In this document: in pieces, positions 33,362 through 41,335 of the stretch
Layout of the letters: each line of letters begins with the position of its first letter
Numbering within the stretch: the stretch's first letter is position 1
From: Promethearchaeota archaeon
GTDB lineage: Archaea > Asgardarchaeota > Lokiarchaeia > Sigyniarchaeales > SOKP01
Reading direction: 5' to 3'
DNA length: 64,000 bases
Assembly (NCBI GenBank): GCA_019058295.1
Contig: JAHPZI010000006.1
Span: 79,916 to 143,915, forward strand
Made by a program: the position numbers and the translations under genes
The notes under the pieces: model-generated
What the model was told of the DNA's origin: nothing
The model's database searches: none
Seen by the model: only the letters and a program-made list of their open reading frames with translations

Positions 33362-34000
33362 TTATTGCTTTAAGAACCTATAAATATTCACATCTATTTT
33401 CTTTATTTTTTGAGTATGAAATTTGAATGATTTTTCTAAAATCATATTAAACGGAAGAACATTATCAACTTTCCAATTGAATTTTTTTATAAAATTGAGA
33501 ATAAATTTATGAACCTTTTCACTTGCTAGGTGAATCGAGTAAATTACATCTGAGAATGAAAATGCTTTCTCCAAAAATATTCTATCAGCTGTTTTATGTT
33601 GAACTCCAAAAGGAGGATTCATAATTGTTGTTATTTTCAGATTTTTAGGTATCAATAATTTAGAAAATTCAAGATATTTTACTTCAGCGCATATGGGAAA
33701 AATAATATGGTCAAGATCAAGGTTTTTTATATTATTTTTTAATATACATAAAGCTTTCCAATCCTTATCTATACTTAAGATGCAACTAGCTCTCATTAAG
33801 GCACTTGCTATTGATAATCTCCCCGTTCCGGCACCAAGATCAAAAATTAATTTATTTTTTATATCGTTGAATTCGAAACCAGCAAAAAATATAAGATCTA
33901 CAGCACATGTAGCGTCTATAGTATACTGTTCTAATTTTATTTTTGGCTCAATAAATGTTTGGGTGTTTTGGATTATAGAGATTAAATGCTTTTTGTTAAT
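33362..34000 (-). CDS. METTL5-like RNA methyltransferase without a canonical start codon
   Basis: SAM-dependent methyltransferase resembling archaeal and eukaryotic METTL5, which makes N6-methyladenosine in small-subunit rRNA. The motif IV NPPFGVQHKTADR is followed by VIYSIHLASEKVHKF, as in METTL5. From the first ATG (33796) the protein would lack its SAM site; the frame upstream supplies it: KLEQYTIDATCAVDLIFFAG then LIFDLGAGTGRLSIASALM. No ATG, GTG or TTG occurs between the in-frame stop at 34043-34045 and 33796. I placed the start at an ATT (34000) because it gives the usual short N-terminus before LEQY. Either an AUU/AUA codon starts translation or there is a small sequence defect. It diverges from csl4, with which it often clusters in archaea. 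Confidence 0.82.
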   Translation of the reverse strand: MNKKHLISIIQNTQTFIEPKIKLEQYTIDATCAVDLIFFAGFEFNDIKNKLIFDLGAGTGRLSIASALMRASCILSIDKDWKALCILKNNIKNLDLDHIIFPICAEVKYLEFSKLLIPKNLKITTIMNPPFGVQHKTADRIFLEKAFSFSDVIYSIHLASEKVHKFILNFIKKFNWKVDNVLPFNMILEKSFKFHTQKIKKIDVNIYRFLKQ

Positions 34001-34095
34001 TTTAAAATCCGCTCTATTACAATTAATTATGAATAAATTTATTTACATTATAACATAATATTTACTTAAAATAAAGATCTATTGTTATTTTTTAT

Positions 34096-34698
34096 ATGCC
34101 AAATAGAGAACAAATTAAAAATAAGGATATCGCTGTCACAGGACAATATCTAGGGGTTATAGAAGAGTATATCAGTAATGAGCAATCTACATACGTTAAA
34201 GAAGGTCAAATTTTTGCGACTAAGACTGGCATGATTTCAATAGACGATAAAAAACGACAAATTGAAATAGAAACACATCAAGAAAAAGATAGAAAAACAG
34301 TTGAAATCGGAGATATTGTTATCGGGACCGTCGTTTTTTTGCGGAAATTTTCCATAGGAATTACTTTTAATACTATCAATCAAAAGATTCATTTTAATTC
34401 TTCTTATTTTGGTAATACTCATGTTTCTCAAATATCTAATAAATATATAGAAAAAATTAACGATGCTTTTCAAATTACGGATATCATTAGGGCCAAGGTT
34501 ACTAAAAAAAATGCAAATGAGTATACTTTAAGTACAGTAGGGAAAAATTTTGGAGTAATACATGCTGATTGTTCGATCTGTGGAACAAAACTTAATAAAA
34601 TCGGATATGATAAATTAAAATGCGACTTTTGTGGGAACATTGAAAAAAGAAAACTTGCTATAGATTATGGAGATATAGCTCATAAATTAAGGTTCTAA
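34096..34698 (+). CDS. csl4: Exosome RNA-binding subunit Csl4
   Basis: Cap subunit of the archaeal exosome that helps bind RNA for 3'-5' decay or tailing. The N-terminal strand-rich domain (VTGQYLGVIEEYISNEQSTY) is followed by an S1/OB-type RNA-binding domain (KTVEIGDIVIGTVVFLRKF ... DIIRAKVTKK) and a C-terminal zinc ribbon with two CxxC pairs (CSICGTKLNK and CDFCGNIEKR). Length 200 matches archaeal Csl4. It heads a plus-strand series with a small unknown gene, rpo11, an RNase III-like gene and a DUF99 gene, a common archaeal RNA-processing neighbourhood. The exosome catalytic subunits Rrp41/Rrp42 are not in this window. Confidence 0.93.
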   Translation: MPNREQIKNKDIAVTGQYLGVIEEYISNEQSTYVKEGQIFATKTGMISIDDKKRQIEIETHQEKDRKTVEIGDIVIGTVVFLRKFSIGITFNTINQKIHFNSSYFGNTHVSQISNKYIEKINDAFQITDIIRAKVTKKNANEYTLSTVGKNFGVIHADCSICGTKLNKIGYDKLKCDFCGNIEKRKLAIDYGDIAHKLRF

Positions 34699-34764
34699 TT
34701 TTTTTTCTAATTATCTATCAATAAATTTATTGTTTTTGAATTATTAAGTAGGTGTTTACAATTA

Positions 34765-34986
34765 TTGCCTAGATCTGGTAAAAAAGTTATTCATTTTTAT
34801 AATTCAAGTGGAAATTTGGAAAATACAATAAAATTTCTTGAAAAAATTCAAGAAAAAGTAAATTACATTAATTTAAATGCAACAGTTTCTGGTAAGAGTA
34901 TTAAGATCACAATATATGGATCTAGGGATCTTCAATATTTGGCTTGTGAAAGATTACGCAATTTAGCAGAAATATATTTGTGTTAA
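34765..34986 (+). CDS. Small protein between csl4 and rpo11, function unknown
   Basis: A 73-residue protein that starts at TTG (34765) with an AGGTG site 11 bp before it. The predicted pattern is helix (LENTIKFLEKIQEKV), two strands (INLNATVSGKSIKITIYGS) and helix (DLQYLACERLRNLAEIYL), the layout of a small alpha/beta fold. KEOPS subunit Pcc1 has a similar size and order, and a gene of that type can sit near rpo11 and csl4 in archaea, but no signature residue clinches this. A KH-like RNA-binding fold is the other option. Codon use and spacing match its neighbours, so the gene itself is likely real. Confidence 0.65.
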   Translation: MPRSGKKVIHFYNSSGNLENTIKFLEKIQEKVNYINLNATVSGKSIKITIYGSRDLQYLACERLRNLAEIYLC

Positions 34987-35073
34987 TTTCATTTCAATAC
35001 TAAAAAATACCATAAAACATTTATTTTATTTTTCATTAGGATTGATAAGTTCGAATAGTTTAAAGTTATCATA

Positions 35074-35577
35074 ATGGCAAAGAAAAGAATTAAAAAAGAA
35101 TCAGAAGAAGAATTAGAAGACGATATAGGAGATTTAGAGGAGGAAGAAGTTGAGATTGAACTTCCTAAAATAACTAAAAAATCGCGTAAAGACGAAAAAG
35201 AACTTGAGGACACTTTTTCAATAACTTCAGAGTTAGGAGAAGAGGAGGATGAAGAGGAGTTAGAATTTGAGCTTGAAAAAAAGCCTGAATTTCCTGACTA
35301 TAAATATCTTGATCTAAAGATTTATGAAGTAACAGAAAATAATTATGAAATTGAAATTATTGGACAATCGCATGGATTTTGTAATATTCTTGTTAAACAT
35401 CTCTTAAATATCGAAGGTGTGAACATAGCGGCATATAAAATGACTGGTTTAGAACCCCCTAAAATTTATTTAAGTCTCAAAAATGGTCATAAAATTAAAG
35501 AGATATTACATAAAGGGATTGAATCGCTTAGAGAAGAAGTTCTAGAGGTCAAAAAACATTTTCAAAAACTCATGTAA
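35074..35577 (+). CDS. rpo11: RNA polymerase subunit Rpo11 (L) with acidic N-terminal extension
   Basis: Residues ~85-167 are RpoL/Rpo11, which dimerises with Rpo3 in the polymerase assembly platform (equivalent of bacterial alpha and eukaryotic Rpb11). Family features: EIIGQSHGFCNILVKHLLNI (usual: GEDHTLxNLLRxxL), then NIAAYKMTGLEPPKIYLSL and the final helix. The usual length is ~90-100; here about 80 extra residues at the front are dense in Glu and Asp (ESEEELEDDIGDLEEEEVEI). Such a tail could contact basic partners. There are few Cys or metal sites. It is third in the csl4 series. Confidence 0.88.
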   Translation: MAKKRIKKESEEELEDDIGDLEEEEVEIELPKITKKSRKDEKELEDTFSITSELGEEEDEEELEFELEKKPEFPDYKYLDLKIYEVTENNYEIEIIGQSHGFCNILVKHLLNIEGVNIAAYKMTGLEPPKIYLSLKNGHKIKEILHKGIESLREEVLEVKKHFQKLM

Positions 35578-35635
35578 ACATATCAATGCTTTTTTTATGA
35601 AAAATTTTTAAGAAGTTAAAATTCTACTTACTATA

Positions 35636-36088
35636 ATGGTTTATGAGTTTTTAATTAACGATTTAAACAAGATTAAAACGCAAAAAAGTATTGGAACTGA
35701 TAAAGGATTAGCTAAAATAGGAGATGGGATAGTTAATCTAGCATATTCAGTGGCAAAATCAATTTATTTAACAAGAAACAACTCAAATAAAGAAGTAGTG
35801 CGTACCGGATTAAAAGTAAGTAAAAAAATTTTATCTAACGCTTTAAAAAATGCAAATATGAAAAATTTTGCTAAAAATAGGGCTGATGCTCATGATCTTG
35901 CAAATACCGTAGAGGCTATTGTAGCTTATGTTTGGCTAAATAATAAAATGTCTTTAAAAGAAATTATTGATTTTTTAACCGAAAATTTTTCTGGAAATCT
36001 ACAAGGTAGAATTGATGAGATAAATAATGCCATAAATGCCTTTACAACTCTTTTGAATTACACAAAAAAATTCTTACCCGAAAATTAA
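35636..36088 (+). CDS. Archaeal ribonuclease III-like protein
   Basis: A 150-residue helical protein like the short archaeal RNase III-family proteins. The first helix block KIGDGIVNLAYSVAKSIYL matches the family's (G)D(x)xxNxxYSxAxS, and RADAHDLANTVEAIVAYVWL carries the D-x-x-E-A-x-x-A signature that in bacterial RNase III forms the metal-binding core. There is no double-stranded-RNA-binding domain. Whether it cuts RNA is not known; some archaeal members act in rRNA or tRNA-intron processing. It is encoded 58 bp behind rpo11 and 3 bp before the DUF99 gene, so it is likely co-transcribed with them. Confidence 0.8.
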   Translation: MVYEFLINDLNKIKTQKSIGTDKGLAKIGDGIVNLAYSVAKSIYLTRNNSNKEVVRTGLKVSKKILSNALKNANMKNFAKNRADAHDLANTVEAIVAYVWLNNKMSLKEIIDFLTENFSGNLQGRIDEINNAINAFTTLLNYTKKFLPEN

Positions 36089-36091
36089 AAT

Positions 36092-36655
36092 ATGAAAGAA
36101 AATCCTATTACAATCGGATTTGATGATGCCCCTTTTAAGCTAAAATCGACTGAGAGAAAAATAACTCAGTTAATAGGTGTAGTTTGTCAAGGGACAAGAA
36201 TGGTCAATGTAGTTAGAAGAGAAATTGAGATCGATGGCTATGACGCGACTGAAGCTTTAATTGAACTCACAAAACAAAATGAACTTCATGTGCAATATAT
36301 TTTAACTGATACGATAACATTTGGTGGGTTTAATATTGTTGATTTAAATGAAATTTATAATAAAACAAAAAAACCAATAATTGCTATTACTGAAAAAGAA
36401 GTTAATCTGGAATCTGTAAAAGATGCATTAATAAAGAAATTTCCACAGAATTATGATTTAAAAATTCAAAAAATAATTAATGCGGGAAATTTATACGAGA
36501 CAGATATTGAGACAGCCGGAGGTTTATCAAGGATTTATTTTCATTCTAAAGGAATTGATCCTGATGAGGTTGAATTGTTATTGCAAAAAATATGTATTGA
36601 TTCAAAACTTCCCGAGCCGGTTCGTCTCGCACATATAATAGGAAAAGTATTTTGA
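36092..36655 (+). CDS. DUF99 family protein (EndoV/dU-endonuclease-like)
   Basis: Member of DUF99, an archaeal family with similarity to endonuclease V. Typical phrases: TIGFDDAPFKL at the start (IGIDDxPF), LIGVVCQGTRMVNVV, IDGYDATEALIEL, FGGFNIVDLNEIY (GGFNVVDI) and the C-terminal PEPVRLAHIIGKVF (PExxRxAHLIA). Length 187 is normal. An endonuclease acting on uracil- or inosine-containing nucleic acid has been proposed for the family; the substrate here is inferred, not seen. The start lies 3 bp after the RNase III-like gene, which suggests coupled expression in an RNA-processing set. Confidence 0.88.
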   Translation: MKENPITIGFDDAPFKLKSTERKITQLIGVVCQGTRMVNVVRREIEIDGYDATEALIELTKQNELHVQYILTDTITFGGFNIVDLNEIYNKTKKPIIAITEKEVNLESVKDALIKKFPQNYDLKIQKIINAGNLYETDIETAGGLSRIYFHSKGIDPDEVELLLQKICIDSKLPEPVRLAHIIGKVF

Positions 36656-36672
36656 GAAGAAAAAATAAAAGT

Positions 36673-37155
36673 TTAATCTGTTCTCATCTCAAATTCTAAA
36701 ATAGCTTTCATTCTTTGACGTAGTTCAGGACGAATTGCGCTCATTCCATAAGTTTTTACTCCTAATCTCTTTTCTACTTCATCTTCGGTAAGAACATTCG
36801 GAAGATCTTGTTTATTCGCTATGACAATAATTTTTGATCTTATATGACGGGAGAATCTTTCAAAGATTTCTTTACACTTAGAAATATTCTTTTCTGTGGA
36901 ATCTGTAACTAATACAGCTAAACCTGCACCTCTCAAAAAGTCTTTCCACATGAATCTAAATCTATTTTGGCCTCCAAAATCCCATATGGATACTTTACCG
37001 TAAGAGCCCAAGATCCTTGTATTAATATTTAATCCAATAGTTGGGGATCTTTCATTCGAAACCTCTTCTCCTGACAATAATTTTAGTAAACTAGACTTCC
37101 CGACTCCACTCTCCCCAATAATTGCTATTTTATTCTTAATGTGGATCATTTTCAA
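36673..37155 (-). CDS. Arf-like small GTPase (Asgard eukaryote-signature type)
   Basis: Ras-superfamily GTPase of the Arf/Sar/SR-beta branch. Motifs: G1 GESGVGKS (residues 14-21), G2 Thr39 in SPTIGLNINT, G3 WDFGGQNRFR (58-67; Arf has WDVGGQ), G4 NKQDLPN (114-120, exactly as in Arf), G5 MSAIRP (SA at 139-140). Gln63 corresponds to the catalytic Gln of Arf. There is no Gly at position 2 for myristoylation, no amphipathic N-terminal helix and no C-terminal Cys, so membrane attachment, if any, must use a partner. At 160 residues it is a bare G domain. It is convergent with the DUF99 gene. Asgard archaea encode many such GTPases; this one's effector is unknown. Confidence 0.93.
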   Translation of the reverse strand: MKMIHIKNKIAIIGESGVGKSSLLKLLSGEEVSNERSPTIGLNINTRILGSYGKVSIWDFGGQNRFRFMWKDFLRGAGLAVLVTDSTEKNISKCKEIFERFSRHIRSKIIVIANKQDLPNVLTEDEVEKRLGVKTYGMSAIRPELRQRMKAILEFEMRTD

Positions 37156-37335
37156 TCAAGTCTTCAATTATTTAATTTGTTATTTAGAAGATGAAAATTA
37201 TATCTCAAAAAATAGAATAATATGGCGGTATTACCTTTCAAATAAATTTAAATAATTGACTAAATTAACTTTAAAATGAAATCTAAATAAATAAAAATTG
37301 ATAGAATGATATAAAAAAATTAGAGGTAAGACTTT

Positions 37336-38445
37336 ATGAACAGAAAAAAAGTTTTTTATTTTCTTTTTTTATGGGGATTATTTCTCTTACCACTTGTAAA
37401 TTTTGCTGTAGCTCAACCGAGTTATGTCGGAATTGATGAGGAAGATTCCTATGAGTGGAATACATCTTTCCATAAAAGTCCTCTTGAAGATTATTGGATT
37501 GATCTTGGTTATTCTGTAACATATGCTGAAAATATTACTGATTTTTTTTTTAATGCGTTAGATATAGATACAGACGTTGATGGTTGGAGAGTTTATATTA
37601 CAGAAATTGAGAGTGAAGATGATTATTCTTATGCTGGGAATGAGATTGGTGGAGTTCACTATATATACAATTTTTACGTAAGAGAGGATGGAGGAGATTG
37701 GAAAAGAAAAGAACATAATGGTAGAGCAGAGATTATGGAATATGATATATATTTATATCTAGCTTTTACTTGGGCGGATATGGGATTCTTCCCTACTTGG
37801 CTTAATCCTTTAGACTTGAAAGAATTGTTTCCTTTTGACATGAAATTATGGTTTACTCCTACTAACACGAATTGGCGTCGCATAGCTGACAATGTTGACT
37901 ATTTGTATCAACATTATCATGGGGATGGAGAAGCAAACACTGAATACTGTACTTCTTACTTTATCCAAGAAGATTGTGGAATGTCTACTTCATGGAATCC
38001 CGAATATAATAGTCAGATAGAGGAGTTTGGATCTGTGGTAAGATACACTAGTGATGGCGTTCTTTTGCATTATGAATTTACATATGATGGACGCATTATT
38101 ATGGAAATTGATTTAGAACAATCTTTTCTCTACGAAAATTCTTGGTGGTTAATTCCTTTAATAGTAATAGTCATTGTATTAGTTATAATTCCAGTTACTA
38201 TCGTTAGTATTGTAAAGGTAAGAAAGAAACATAGAGTAAAAAAAGAAAAAATTGCTCCACCCAAAGAAGAGAAAAAACCAGAAGTTTCAGCACCAGCTGC
38301 CGTTACTCCAGCTGTCGTTACTCCAGCTGCCGTTACATCACCGGTCGAAACTCAGGAAGAGGTATTTTTTTGCCCAATGTGTGGAAACCAAGTTAAAGCT
38401 GGTAAAAATTTTTGCCAAGAGTGTGGTGCTAATTTAAAGGAGTAA
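37336..38445 (+). CDS. Secreted-domain membrane protein with cytosolic zinc ribbon
   Basis: A 369-residue type I membrane protein. Residues 1-~26 are a signal peptide (basic MNRKK, hydrophobic core, AVAQ). Residues ~27-265 lie outside: strand-rich, aromatic and acidic, with many Tyr/Trp and NIT/NTN sequons but no known domain. One membrane helix spans ~272-296, followed by a basic stop-transfer KVRKKHRVKKEK. Then comes a proline-rich linker with tandem PAAVTP-type units (near-identical 15-bp DNA units at ~38290-38340) and a C-terminal zinc ribbon CPMCGNQVKAGKNFCQECG. Similar zinc ribbons end the membrane protein at 56584-57183 and begin the one at 63140-63337. A signalling or transport accessory role is possible; no direct clue. 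Confidence 0.8.
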   Translation: MNRKKVFYFLFLWGLFLLPLVNFAVAQPSYVGIDEEDSYEWNTSFHKSPLEDYWIDLGYSVTYAENITDFFFNALDIDTDVDGWRVYITEIESEDDYSYAGNEIGGVHYIYNFYVREDGGDWKRKEHNGRAEIMEYDIYLYLAFTWADMGFFPTWLNPLDLKELFPFDMKLWFTPTNTNWRRIADNVDYLYQHYHGDGEANTEYCTSYFIQEDCGMSTSWNPEYNSQIEEFGSVVRYTSDGVLLHYEFTYDGRIIMEIDLEQSFLYENSWWLIPLIVIVIVLVIIPVTIVSIVKVRKKHRVKKEKIAPPKEEKKPEVSAPAAVTPAVVTPAAVTSPVETQEEVFFCPMCGNQVKAGKNFCQECGANLKE

Positions 38446-38631
38446 AAAATCAATATTTAAGTCATTTTTTTCCTTTTTTTTATTTAATAAATAATAAATC
38501 GATATCTCCTTGATGAGTGAAATATAATGAAAATAGAATAATAATTATTCTATAATATAAAAGGCGATAACAAAAATACAGAAACTAAAAAAAATAACCA
38601 AAAATAAAAATAAGCTAAAAAAAATAAATTC

Positions 38632-39930
38632 TTATGCTCCTGTGTCGATATCCTTGACAATACCTACGGCGACAGTTCTACCCATATCGCGTACCGCGAA
38701 TCGGCCCATCTCAGGAATTTCAGTATATTTCTCAATACATAGTTTCTTTATTGGGGCTAATTCTACGATTGCAGCTTCATTTCTTTTGAGAAATTTAGGA
38801 TTGTCTTCGATTACTGCTCCTGTTTTCTGATCTAATTTTTTCATAAGACTGTTAAATTTTGCTGCAACTTGAGCTGTATGTGCATGAACAACAGGAGTAT
38901 ATCCTTGAGCGATAGCGGTTGGATGCCAAATGACAATAATTTGTCCCGTCCATTTTCCCTTTGGAGTTATAACTGTTGGGGGATTATCAGGATGACCTAA
39001 ACAATCACCTCTACCAGCATCTTGCATACTAATTCCTCTGATACTAAATCCAACATTATCACCAGGCTCGGCTTGAGGTATTTCTTCGTGATGCATTTCA
39101 ATAGTTCTTATTTCTCCTTTAAAGCCAGTTGGCATAATTATGATTTTATCTCCTTTTTTCAAAACTCCCGTTTCTACTCTACCAACTGGAACAACTCCTG
39201 TACCTTTAATCTGATAAGAGTCTTGGATTGGAAGTCTCAATGGTTTGTCTGTTGGCTTTGCAGGAATTTCAAATTTATCAATTGCATCAATTAAGGTTGG
39301 GCCCTTATACCAAGGCATTTTATCGCTAGCTTTTGCTAGATTCTCCATCGCCATACCGCTAGTTGGGATGAAAGGAATTTTTTTCACAGGGAATCCAATA
39401 TTACTAAGAAGGTCAGACACATTTTCTACACATTCGTTAAATCTGTCTTCATTATAATCCCAAACATCAGCTTTATTTATGGCTACTACTAATTGCTTAA
39501 CACCAAGAGTTTGTGCAAGGTAAGCATGTTCCCTAGTTTGCCCATTTGCTGCAATACCCACTTCCATTTCTCCTTTTTTACCAGAAACGACTAGGATTGC
39601 AGCATCTGCTTGAGATGCACCTGTAATCATGTTTTTTACAAAATCAGCGTGTCCGGGAGCATCAATGATTGTAAAGTATCGATTTGGAGTCTCAAATTTT
39701 CTAAATGCAAGATCGATTGTAATCCCTCGCTGACGTTCTTCCTTCAATCTATCAAAAACAAAAGCGTAGGACCATGATTCTCGATCATATTCTTTTGCGA
39801 GTTTTTCAAGCTCTCTTGCTTCTCTTTCTGATACTGAGCCTGTTTCTATAAGTAAGGCACCCATCATTGTTGATTTGCCGTGATCTATATGACCTATGAT
39901 TACGAGATTTAAATGTTGCTTGTCAACCAT
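38632..39930 (-). CDS. tuf: Translation elongation factor 1A (aEF-1A)
   Basis: Delivers aminoacyl-tRNA to the ribosome. G1 GHIDHGKSTMMG (residues ~12-23), switch I EERQRGITIDLAF, G3 DAPGHADF, G4 NKADVWDY (usual NKMD), G5 TSGMAMENL (family: PISGxxGDN); domain II and III features such as GRVETGVLKKGD and VVHAHTAQVAA follow. Length 432 is normal. The Met-to-Ala change within NKxD does not affect the guanine-contacting Asp. A TATA box (39955-39964) lies ~30 bp upstream, so the mRNA is nearly leaderless. The gene stands apart from rps7/rps12, although in many archaea tuf and fusA follow them. Confidence 0.97.
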   Translation of the reverse strand: MVDKQHLNLVIIGHIDHGKSTMMGALLIETGSVSEREARELEKLAKEYDRESWSYAFVFDRLKEERQRGITIDLAFRKFETPNRYFTIIDAPGHADFVKNMITGASQADAAILVVSGKKGEMEVGIAANGQTREHAYLAQTLGVKQLVVAINKADVWDYNEDRFNECVENVSDLLSNIGFPVKKIPFIPTSGMAMENLAKASDKMPWYKGPTLIDAIDKFEIPAKPTDKPLRLPIQDSYQIKGTGVVPVGRVETGVLKKGDKIIIMPTGFKGEIRTIEMHHEEIPQAEPGDNVGFSIRGISMQDAGRGDCLGHPDNPPTVITPKGKWTGQIIVIWHPTAIAQGYTPVVHAHTAQVAAKFNSLMKKLDQKTGAVIEDNPKFLKRNEAAIVELAPIKKLCIEKYTEIPEMGRFAVRDMGRTVAVGIVKDIDTGA

Positions 39931-40287
39931 ATTTCAATCAATTTCCATATTTAATTTATATATACAATTAATTTACTTAATTTTTAATTGTCAATAATAA
40001 TATTAATTATTAATTGATAATGAATTTTAATGTTAAGGAATTTATATTCTTTTCTATAAAGGATTCTCTAGGGGAAATAAATGGGATATTTATATAATAA
40101 GTCAATAAATTTTCTTTTTAAGTAAATACTTACCTTTAGGATCCTCAAATAATTTTCGATTATTATAATAATTAAAAAATTACTTAGAATTAACATTTAG
40201 ATAATAAATATAAAAAAACATAGAACTTTAATTTACATTAAGGAATATACAAAATTTAAGTAATAAATCTATCCTCAATTAAAAACA
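39931..40287. other. 357-bp divergent spacer between tuf and aIF2-alpha
   Basis: Very A+T-rich with no frame worth calling, tRNA-like fold or long repeat. It holds the tuf TATA box on the left and presumably the aIF2-alpha promoter on the right. A slightly G+C-richer patch at ~40060-40150 (GATTCTCTAGGGGAAATAAA, then CTTTAGGATCCTCAAA) has short complementary pieces but no convincing RNA structure. Confidence 0.5.
39955..39964 (-). promoter_or_regulatory. TATA box of tuf
   Basis: TATATATAAA on the minus strand, centred about 30 bp before the tuf ATG. With the usual archaeal distance of ~25 bp from TATA centre to transcription start, the leader would be only a few bases. Confidence 0.5.
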
Positions 40288-41106
40288 ATGGTTCGTTCAA
40301 GAGAAAAATTTCCAAAGGAAGGAGAATTCATAGTCGGAAAAGTGACTGATATTCACGATCAACATGTTTATGTAGATTTAATAGATTACGAGGGTTTAAA
40401 TACGGAGGACATCGCAAGAGGTATGATTCATGTTAGTGAAATATCAAGCCGATGGGTAAAAAATATAAGAAATCACGTAAGAGTTGGTCAGAGAATTGTT
40501 TTAAGAGTTCTGCATGTGGATCCGACAAAGGGACACGTTGATTTATCATTAAGAAGGGTAAATTCAGCTCAAAGAGAAGTTCGAATGAAGGAATGGAAAT
40601 ATGCTTTAAAATACGAAAATTTATTACAATTTCTTGTAGATGCTACGGATTTGTCTCTTGATGATGCTTACAAACTAATTGGATTTCCAATCTTGGATAA
40701 ATTTGATTCTTACCAAGAAACTATTGAAGAACTTAAAGAAAATGGCAAGGACATTTTAAAGAATATAAAAAATGTTTCCGAAGATGTAAAAAAAGCTTTT
40801 CTGCGGGTGATTGACGAGAATGTAGAAATATCGACTATTAACATAGTAGGAAAAATTAAAATTTCTTATAATGCTGAAAATGGGATAGATTTAGTAAAAG
40901 AATCATTAAATGAAGCAAAAAAGGTCATAAAAAATCCTAAAGAGACCAGAAAATTAAGCATTAGTTATATCGCAGCTCCGCTTTACCGTCTCGAAATCGT
41001 CTCTAAGGATTATTTAGATGCTGAAAACATACTTTCTGAGGTTTTAGAGGTTATTGAAGCTAAAACAAATAAATATGAGGGTAGGTTCGATTTTATTCGA
41101 GATTAA
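40288..41106 (+). CDS. eif2a: Translation initiation factor aIF2 alpha subunit
   Basis: Part of the aIF2 trimer that carries initiator Met-tRNA. The N-terminal S1 domain (residues ~9-85) has EGEFIVGKVTDIHDQHVYVD, HVSEISSRWVKNIRNHVRVG and GHVDLSLRRV. A helical domain and the C-terminal alpha/beta domain (KIKISYNAENGIDLVKESL ... YEGRFDFIRD) follow. Length 272 is that of archaeal aIF2-alpha. SEISSRW lies where eukaryotic eIF2-alpha carries the regulated Ser51 region (archaeal form: SEIAxxxVKNI). nop10 follows 34 bp later, the usual archaeal gene order; the ribosomal proteins eL44 and eS27 that commonly precede it are 5 kb away here. Confidence 0.95.
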   Translation: MVRSREKFPKEGEFIVGKVTDIHDQHVYVDLIDYEGLNTEDIARGMIHVSEISSRWVKNIRNHVRVGQRIVLRVLHVDPTKGHVDLSLRRVNSAQREVRMKEWKYALKYENLLQFLVDATDLSLDDAYKLIGFPILDKFDSYQETIEELKENGKDILKNIKNVSEDVKKAFLRVIDENVEISTINIVGKIKISYNAENGIDLVKESLNEAKKVIKNPKETRKLSISYIAAPLYRLEIVSKDYLDAENILSEVLEVIEAKTNKYEGRFDFIRD

Positions 41107-41140
41107 ATTAATTGTAATAATCTTATTTTAATATATAAGC

Positions 41141-41329
41141 ATGACAAAATATCTTCAAAAATGTAAAAAGTGTGGTAGATACGGATTAGCTAATCCAGAA
41201 TTAAAGTGTCGATACTGCGGTGGTCAATTAATAAATCCAAAGCCACCAAAATTTTCATTAATCGATAAGTATGGAAAATACAGATTAAAATATTTTAAAG
41301 AAGAATTTGAGGAAAAATTTACTAAATGA
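41141..41329 (+). CDS. nop10: Nop10, H/ACA ribonucleoprotein subunit
   Basis: Small scaffold protein that links the pseudouridine synthase Cbf5 with L7Ae in H/ACA guide RNPs. The 62 residues hold the zinc ribbon KCKKCGRYGLANPELKCRYC (two CxxC pairs) and the conserved PPKFSLIDKYGKYR stretch that wraps Cbf5 (family: HPPKFSPxDPYGKYR). Length is normal. It follows aIF2-alpha by 34 bp, an order found across archaea. Confidence 0.95.
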   Translation: MTKYLQKCKKCGRYGLANPELKCRYCGGQLINPKPPKFSLIDKYGKYRLKYFKEEFEEKFTK

Positions 41330-41335
41330 TTTGTA

